Assembly: GCF_000305495.1 (NCBI RefSeq)
Contig: NZ_AJTN02000154.1
Span: forward strand, 1 to 41,580
Reading direction: 5' to 3'
Length of the DNA stretch: 41,580 nt
DNA from: Peribacillus psychrosaccharolyticus ATCC 23296
GTDB lineage: Bacteria; Bacillota; Bacilli; Bacillales; DSM-1321
The notes under the pieces are model-generated. The model searched no databases. It worked only from the letters and a program-made list of their open reading frames with translations, and was not told the origin of the DNA. Both the position numbers and the translations under genes were made by a program. This document shows, piece by piece, positions 33,234-41,580 of this stretch (position 1 is the stretch's first letter; every line of letters begins with the position of its first letter).

Positions 33234-34526
33234 TTGAAGAAGATTTTCGCATTATTGTTAGCAAGCTTGCTTTTATTATCAGCATGCTCTTCTGAATCAA
33301 AAACGACGGAAGAGGCTTCCGACACAGAAAAAGAAACCAACGAGTTAACAGTATGGACTTGGGATCCAAACTTCAACGTGAAAGCAATTAATATGGCAAT
33401 GGACACTTATAATAAGGAAAATTCTAAGCTTAAACTAAAAGTCATTGAGAATGCCCAAGCAGATATTGTCCAAAAACTGAATACCAGCTTAAGCTCAGGT
33501 ACATCTAAAGGGATGCCTAATATCGTCCTAATTGAAGATTATCGTGCGCAAAGTTTTCTTAAAGCCTATCCAGATGCATTCTTCGAATTATCAAGTTACT
33601 TCAAAGCAGAAGATTTTGCAGAATATAAACTTGCTCCTACCAGCTTGGAAGATAAACACTATGGAATTCCATTTGATACAGGAGTATCCGGTTTTTACGT
33701 AAGAACAGATTATTTAGAGAAGGCTGGATATACTGTTGAAGATTTGCAAGGAATAGACTGGAACAAGTATATAGAAATCGGTAAAAAAGTTAAACAAGCT
33801 ACTGGAAAATCTATGATATCAATGGATCCGAAAGATCTTGGGCTTATTCGTCAGATGATTCAGACCAGTGGCTCATGGTATCTAAAGGAAGATGGCGTCA
33901 CTCCAGACTTAGGGGATAATGAGTTTCTTAAAGAAGCATTTACTACTTACAAAGAAATTATAGATGCAGATATATCGAAACCTGTCTCTGACTGGGGGCA
34001 ATACCTTGCGTCCTTTAACAGCGGCGAAACTGCATCCGTTCTAACAGGTAACTGGATGACAGCTTCCGTAAAGCAGGAAGCTTCTCAAAAGGACAAGTGG
34101 GCAGTTGTCCCTTTCCCTAAACAATCGGGTAATGCAAATTCTGTTAATGCAACTAACCTTGGTGGAAGCTCCTGGTACGTTCTTAATATATCAGGTAAAG
34201 AGAAGGCTGCAGATTTATTGGCTAAAACATTCGGTTCAAATGTTGATTTTTATCAGGACATCAACAAAGAAATTGGTGCTATTGGTACGTATAAGCCTGC
34301 TGCAGAAGGAGAGGCTTACAAAGCTGCAGATGAATTCTTTGGAGGTCAACCAATCACACAAGATTTTTCTAAATGGGTGGCAGACATTCCACAAGTAAAC
34401 TACGGTGCGCATACGTATGTAATTGAAGATATATTAGCGGTCGGTATGCAGGATTACTTAAAAGGAAAAGATCTTGACACAGTTTTGAAAGACGCTCAAA
34501 AACAAGCGGAACAACAAATTAAATAA
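33234..34526 (+). CDS. Sugar ABC transporter substrate-binding lipoprotein
   Basis: This 430-residue family 1 solute-binding protein has a signal peptide with lipobox LLSAC (Cys near residue 17), an acidic linker, and the typical start of the mature fold NELTVWTWDPNFNVKAINMA. The second half contains LTGNWMTASVKQEASQKDKW and VNATNLGGSSWYVL, a pattern common in oligosaccharide binders. The TTG at 33234 was chosen because GGGGGG precedes it and Lys-Lys follows, as in lipoproteins; an upstream in-frame ATG (33198) would overlap the cre-like site. The next hairpin separates it from the permeases. Confidence 0.9.
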   Translation: MKKIFALLLASLLLLSACSSESKTTEEASDTEKETNELTVWTWDPNFNVKAINMAMDTYNKENSKLKLKVIENAQADIVQKLNTSLSSGTSKGMPNIVLIEDYRAQSFLKAYPDAFFELSSYFKAEDFAEYKLAPTSLEDKHYGIPFDTGVSGFYVRTDYLEKAGYTVEDLQGIDWNKYIEIGKKVKQATGKSMISMDPKDLGLIRQMIQTSGSWYLKEDGVTPDLGDNEFLKEAFTTYKEIIDADISKPVSDWGQYLASFNSGETASVLTGNWMTASVKQEASQKDKWAVVPFPKQSGNANSVNATNLGGSSWYVLNISGKEKAADLLAKTFGSNVDFYQDINKEIGAIGTYKPAAEGEAYKAADEFFGGQPITQDFSKWVADIPQVNYGAHTYVIEDILAVGMQDYLKGKDLDTVLKDAQKQAEQQIK

Positions 34527-34537
34527 TAGAATAATTG

Positions 34538-34615
34538 CCTCGGGAATTCGCCGGCTTCTCATATTGGTATGGCGGAGCTACTCTGTGTAACAGGCGGGAT
34601 TCCCGAGGTTTTTTT
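34538..34615 (+). terminator. Hairpin with T run between binding protein and permease genes
   Basis: CCTCGGGAAT (34538-34547) pairs with ATTCCCGAGG (34599-34608), followed by seven T, with a long inner region. In such operons a partial terminator or stabilising stem here keeps binding-protein mRNA in excess over permease mRNA. Confidence 0.8.
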
Positions 34616-34642
34616 ATCAAGATAGTAAGGAGTTGATGCAAA

Positions 34643-35593
34643 GTGATCCCGGCAAAAACCAAACAAAGTTATTCTACGACAACGACCGGCCAAAAGGTGC
34701 GATTCATGAAAAACAGTCGGAAGCATCGGATAAAAAGTGCAACGATTGGATGGTCTTTTGTCGTACTGGCAGTCGTCATGATCTGTACGTTTACTTTCTA
34801 TCCAATGGTTCATGCATTTATGATGTCTTTGCAATCAGGAACAGGTACAAATCTTACCTTTGTCGGATTGGACAATTATGCACGTTTATTGAAGGATCCA
34901 ACATTTTTGACAACTGTAAAAAATACGGTTATCTATCTCATTATTCAAGTTCCGATTATGATTATCCTTGCTCTATTTATATCGGTATTGCTGAATAACC
35001 CCAAACTAAAGTTTAGGGGGTTCTTTAGAACAGCGATTTTCTTACCGTGTGTAACCTCACTTGTTGCATATTCGGTTATTTTTAAATATTTATTTTCTCT
35101 AGATGGCATTGTTAACATCCTGCTAATGAAAATTTCACTTATTTCTGAACCAATTCAGTGGTTGACTGACCCTTTTTGGGCGAAAATCACCATTATTGTT
35201 GCCATCACTTGGAGATGGACTGGTTATAATATGATCTTCTATTTATCTGCCCTGCAAAATATTGATTACTCAATTTATGAATCAGCAAAAATGGATGGTG
35301 CGTCCCCAATTCAGCAATTTTTTAAGATTACTATACCATTACTAAAACCAATTATTTTGTTTACTTCAATTATTTCAACAATCGGGACCCTTCAATTGTT
35401 TGATGAAGTCATGAATATTACACAGGGCGGGCCAGGAAATGCAACGATGACCATTTCTCAGTATATTTACAATCTGTCGTTTAAATATACTCCTGACTTT
35501 GGTTATGCGGCGACTGTCTCTTATGCAATTGTGATTATGATTGGCATCTTTTCCATTCTTCAGTTTAAGGTGGCAGGTGATAAAAATGAGTAA
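34643..35593 (+). CDS. Sugar ABC transporter permease (MalF/UgpA-like)
   Basis: This 316-residue permease has about six transmembrane helices and the EAA coupling loop YESAKMDGASPIQQFFKITI (about residues 212-231). It is preceded by AAGGAG and a GTG at 34643; an internal ATG at 34706 with AAAGGTG upstream, giving a protein of 295 residues, is equally plausible and would remove an unusual Thr/Ser-rich N-terminal tail. It overlaps the next permease by 8 bases. No ATPase is encoded; the shared sugar ATPase MsmX of Bacillus is the likely partner. Confidence 0.9.
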   Translation: MIPAKTKQSYSTTTTGQKVRFMKNSRKHRIKSATIGWSFVVLAVVMICTFTFYPMVHAFMMSLQSGTGTNLTFVGLDNYARLLKDPTFLTTVKNTVIYLIIQVPIMIILALFISVLLNNPKLKFRGFFRTAIFLPCVTSLVAYSVIFKYLFSLDGIVNILLMKISLISEPIQWLTDPFWAKITIIVAITWRWTGYNMIFYLSALQNIDYSIYESAKMDGASPIQQFFKITIPLLKPIILFTSIISTIGTLQLFDEVMNITQGGPGNATMTISQYIYNLSFKYTPDFGYAATVSYAIVIMIGIFSILQFKVAGDKNE

Positions 35594-36410
35594 ACTATCG
35601 AGCATATTTACCTATACCTTTTTAAGTTTAGCCTCCATTGTCTCCATCTTCCCGTTTCTCTGGATGGTTGTCAGTTCGACAAATAAGTCAGTGGATGTGA
35701 CGAAGGGCCGATTATTGCCAGGGAGTCACCTTTTAGAAAATTTCCGGAGCTTGTTGGATACAGTTGATCTTATACCTGTATTGATTAATTCTATTAAAAT
35801 AGCCGTTATAACAACACTGCTTGCTTTGCTGATTGCCTCATTAGCCGGTTATGGCTTTGAAATTTTTAAAAGTAAAATGAAAGACTATGTGTTTAGTTTC
35901 TTATTACTCTCAATGATGATTCCATTTGCCGCTCTGATGGTGCCCTTGTTTCGGATGTTTGGCACCATTTCCGAAGCCGCACCAATGATTGGTATTGATA
36001 CACTTGCCGCAGTCATCTTACCAACGAGTGCAACGGCTTTTCTAATCTTTTTCTTTCGCCAAAGTACAAAGATGTTCCCTAGGGAAATTATTGAGGCTGG
36101 GCGAATTGATGGGTTATCGGAGCTAGGGGTTTTCATAAGAATTTATATTCCAACAATGAAAACAACGTATGCTGCAGCCGCCATTATTACATTTATGGCT
36201 AGCTGGAACAGTTACCTATGGCCGCTTGTTGTACTCCAGTCTTCAGAAAAGCATACATTACCGTTGCTCATATCAAATCTTGGATCTGGATATTCCCCAG
36301 ACTTTGGAGTGATTATGACAGCAATCGTTATTGCAACCCTGCCAACTGCACTGATATTCTTCATACTGCAAAAACACTTCGTTGCCGGCATGATGGGGTC
36401 AGTAAAGTAA
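35586..36410 (+). CDS. Sugar ABC transporter permease (MalG/UgpE-like)
   Basis: This 274-residue permease has about six transmembrane helices and an EAA loop EIIEAGRIDGLSELGVFIRI (about residues 168-187). The ATG at 35586 lies 8 bases inside the end of the preceding permease gene, with AGGTGA upstream, so the two are translationally coupled. The short upstream extension seen in frame belongs to the other gene's reading. It forms the channel with the MalF-like permease. Confidence 0.91.
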   Translation: MSKLSSIFTYTFLSLASIVSIFPFLWMVVSSTNKSVDVTKGRLLPGSHLLENFRSLLDTVDLIPVLINSIKIAVITTLLALLIASLAGYGFEIFKSKMKDYVFSFLLLSMMIPFAALMVPLFRMFGTISEAAPMIGIDTLAAVILPTSATAFLIFFFRQSTKMFPREIIEAGRIDGLSELGVFIRIYIPTMKTTYAAAAIITFMASWNSYLWPLVVLQSSEKHTLPLLISNLGSGYSPDFGVIMTAIVIATLPTALIFFILQKHFVAGMMGSVK

Positions 36411-36517
36411 TTTTTAAATAGTTGAAGTGGATTTGTGTATCATCATTATTAATAAATTGATCATGTCACAAAAAAACTACTAAGTTTCTGTACTTTAATA
36501 AGTGGAAAGAAAGGTGA

Positions 36518-39670
<3,153 letters not shown>

Positions 39671-39807
39671 TTAGAGATACTAACAAAAAAATGGCGAAGT
39701 CCCAATGAACCTTATGATGGAAATTCCTAAAAAGTGCATCCTCGGTATCGCAATTGTGGGAGTGCTGTAGAGCAGTAGTAAGAGCGGTAACTGGGGAGAA
39801 ATTCAAG

Positions 39808-39857
39808 AATAGGCTGTCTGGCATCCAAACGAATTTGGTGCAGACAGCCTATTTTAG
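39808..39857. terminator. Terminator between lacZ and the 3-hydroxyacyl-CoA dehydrogenase
   Basis: A 13-bp perfect stem (39808-39820 with 39841-39853) has an inner CCAAA/TTTGG pairing and a TTTTAG tail, and lies between convergent genes. Nothing else was found in 39671-39807. Confidence 0.9.
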
Positions 39858-39879
39858 TTACGTCTCAGGATAATTCAAA

Positions 39880-40779
39880 TCACTCTTTTAAGAAATCTTC
39901 TCGAGCAAAAGTAGGGTTAGGGTATTTGTAGAATCCTTCTCCTGCTGCTCTTCCGGTTTTACCTTTATCGATATACTCCGTTTTCAAGAGGGAAGCCAAT
40001 TTTTTGAAATGTGGATCACCTGTTTGAGCTTTTGCATTGGCAATGTTATAAGCAGTTGTAATTCCAACCACATCTAGTATAGCGAAGGGTCCAAGAGGTG
40101 CACCAGTTGCAATCATCCATGTTTTGTCGATGGTTTCAGGATCGGCCACATCATTTAATAACAGCCCCTGACCTGCTTCTAATAAAGGGACTAATAAAGA
40201 ATTTAAGATATAGCCGGGCTGCTCTTTATGTAATGGGAGGGCGACCATTCCGATAGCTTTTGCAAATTCAATCACCTCATTAAAGACCTCTTCAGCTGTC
40301 CCAGGGTGTTTCATGACTTCAGCTGTATTGTTTTTCCAAATTTCATTAGCAAAGTGTAGAGCCAGAAATTTCTCGGGACGGCCAGTCGCTTCAGCAAATT
40401 GGCTTGGTAATAATGTAGAGGAGTTAGTTGCAAAAATGGTCTTTTCCGGAGCCACTTTCCCCAGTTGGTTATAAAAGTTCGTTTTAATGTTTACGACTTC
40501 TGGAATCGCTTCAATCACAAGATCCGCATTAGCTACGGCTTTTGCTAAATCAGAGTGGAAAGACAGTCGATTATAAGCGTCATTAAGGTCCTCATCAGAA
40601 GCCCCTAAATCTTCTTTATAATATGGCTTTAAGTTCAAAATTCTATCTTTCGCACGTTCTAATGCTTCATCGTTAATGTCATATATAACTACATTAAATT
40701 TTCCTTTATATGCAGTCTGAAAGGCAATCTGACTTCCTAAAACGCCGCTTCCGGCCACTGTTATGTTTTTGTAGTTCAT
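39880..40779 (-). CDS. 3-hydroxyacyl-CoA dehydrogenase family protein
   Basis: This 299-residue enzyme has an N-terminal Rossmann domain (ITVAGSGVLGSQIAFQTAYK, residues 6-25; the usual GxGxxG is present as GSGVLG) and a C-terminal dehydrogenase domain. FATNSSTLLPSQ (about residues 115-126) and ALHFANEIWKNN (about 139-150) correspond to the catalytic Ser/His region of 3-hydroxybutyryl-CoA dehydrogenases. It probably oxidises or reduces 3-hydroxyacyl-CoA with NAD. AAAGAGG lies a few bases upstream of the ATG. It is a single gene convergent with lacZ. The exact chain length of its substrate is not certain. Confidence 0.87.
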   Translation of the reverse strand: MNYKNITVAGSGVLGSQIAFQTAYKGKFNVVIYDINDEALERAKDRILNLKPYYKEDLGASDEDLNDAYNRLSFHSDLAKAVANADLVIEAIPEVVNIKTNFYNQLGKVAPEKTIFATNSSTLLPSQFAEATGRPEKFLALHFANEIWKNNTAEVMKHPGTAEEVFNEVIEFAKAIGMVALPLHKEQPGYILNSLLVPLLEAGQGLLLNDVADPETIDKTWMIATGAPLGPFAILDVVGITTAYNIANAKAQTGDPHFKKLASLLKTEYIDKGKTGRAAGEGFYKYPNPTFAREDFLKE

Positions 40780-40930
40780 AATACCTGTACCTCTTTTCCT
40801 TTTTAAATAATATTTATATTATTACAAAATTCAAGAAAAAGATGCATAAATTTACATAAATTAAAACATTCCATGAAGGGTTAAAAAGTCCCCTCTATTA
40901 TAAAAGGAGACTTAAATGACCAATATAGCT

Positions 40931-41580
40931 TTATTGTATTTTATCAATAGACATCCCTGGAATCGATATGTCTCCACCCATTGTAGATTCGTAAGTTAAT
41001 AGTCCAGTGGATAGGCCCATAACTGTAATAATATCATCTTCTAAAATTCTAGAATTAACAATAGATGAGTCATATTCCCCAAAGAGTATGGTGTCATAAT
41101 CTTCGCCAACTGCTAATCTTATTTGGGTAGTATCATCCCCCTCCATAACTTGAATGACTTTTCCACGGAATTTAATTTTTTCGCCCATATAGTCATCGGG
41201 AGTTCTTGCCAATTGATTATAAGTGATTCCTGTTTCATACCCTTTCTTTTCCTTTTCTTCAGCTTTCTTCTTTAATTCTGCAGCTTTTTTCTTTTCTTTA
41301 GCTTCCGCTTCTGCCTCAGCAGCAGCCTTTTTCTTCTCTAATTCTGCAGCTTTGGCTTCCGCTTCAGCTTGTTTGTTTTTTCGTTCTTCTTCTTCCATTT
41401 TAAAATATGGTTCCGCTTCTTCGACCTTCGCGGCAAGTTCTTTATTAGTATCGCTTAATTTATCATTCTTCTCTTTTTCTTTAGATAGGGTTATCTCCAT
41501 GTCTTGTTTATCTGATAGAACTTGGTCTAACTCTTCCTGAGACGGGCCGAATGCTCCTCCAATAAATAGTGCAATAATGA
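40931..41580 (-). CDS. Coiled-coil OB-fold (tRNA_anti-like) protein, 5' end outside the window
   Basis: The reading frame is open past the right edge, so only the 3' part (about 216 codons) is seen. The part nearest the edge starts with a hydrophobic stretch (IIALFIGGAFG), probably a membrane anchor. It is followed by a long charged coiled coil rich in Ala, Glu and Lys (residues up to about 112 of the visible part) and a C-terminal globular domain (YETGITYNQLARTPDDYMGE, KIKFRGKVIQVMEGDDTTQI) with the look of the OB-fold domain found in many Gram-positive surface proteins. Such proteins are often called toxin regulators without proof. An ATG at 41500 is internal, not the true start. Confidence 0.7.
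   Translation of the reverse strand, partial: IIALFIGGAFGPSQEELDQVLSDKQDMEITLSKEKEKNDKLSDTNKELAAKVEEAEPYFKMEEEERKNKQAEAEAKAAELEKKKAAAEAEAEAKEKKKAAELKKKAEEKEKKGYETGITYNQLARTPDDYMGEKIKFRGKVIQVMEGDDTTQIRLAVGEDYDTILFGEYDSSIVNSRILEDDIITVMGLSTGLLTYESTMGGDISIPGMSIDKIQ

Overview
The window looks like chromosomal DNA of a spore-forming, low-GC Bacillaceae species (Bacillus, Neobacillus or a close relative). Ribosome binding sites are strong AGGAGG types, several genes start with TTG or GTG, and stem-loop plus U-tract terminators are frequent. There is a spore-cortex deacetylase (PdaA), and a long stretch carries homologues of the B. subtilis yfk/yfj/yfi genes (yfkK, yfkH, yfkF, yfkE, yfkD, yfkAB, pdaA/yfjS, yfjP, rlmCD/yfjO). 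Functions were assigned from motifs and remembered family sequences; no database search was run.

Layout. 1-1853: the end of a dispersed repeat, then a leftward moeA-mobB molybdenum cofactor operon. 1951-9145: the yfk block, with a small DUF1128 protein, a YtxH-like protein plus YihY-family membrane protein, a 29-residue basic peptide, an MFS carrier, a Ca2+/H+ antiporter, YfkD, the radical-SAM protein YfkAB and an SE1561-type protein. Inside it, 6292-6644 holds a promoter and terminator pair with no recognisable gene. 9148-12350: a Fur-box-controlled divergent siderophore uptake locus (two FecCD permeases and a lipoprotein, no ATPase). 12660-14231: class I fumarase, whose terminator appears to have been split by a roughly 350-bp repeat. 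14638-16029: two small membrane proteins and pdaA. 16133-18030: two oligopeptide-type permeases without partners. 18181-20441: DNA glycosylase and RlmCD. 20601-21675: a decayed zone with an oxalate decarboxylase pseudogene. 21732-24468: YitT, a luciferase-like monooxygenase and a DUF1456 protein. 24634-26574: a nuclease-helicase fusion (DUF2075/Schlafen group 3 helicase type), the best candidate for a defence gene. 26827-29296: a frameshifted PLP enzyme coupled to an FAD-linked lactone-oxidase-like enzyme. 29724-39670: a complete sugar-use locus. 39880-41580: a 3-hydroxyacyl-CoA dehydrogenase and the 3' part of a coiled-coil OB-fold protein that leaves the window.

How the genes work together. 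The 29.7-39.7 kb locus is a functional unit: a YesN/YesM-like two-component system probably senses an extracellular sugar, an ABC importer (binding protein and two permeases, with a cre-like site for CcpA and a hairpin after the binding-protein gene) brings in an oligosaccharide, and a GH2 beta-galactosidase splits it. The iron locus and the sugar importer both lack ATPase genes and probably borrow shared ones encoded elsewhere.

The most unusual observations are the terminator-associated repeat with near-perfect flanking hairpin duplication (and a second, partial copy at the left edge), the unexplained leftward transcription unit at 6.3-6.6 kb, the internally deleted oxalate decarboxylase, the poly-T frameshift in the PLP gene, and the nuclease-helicase gene.
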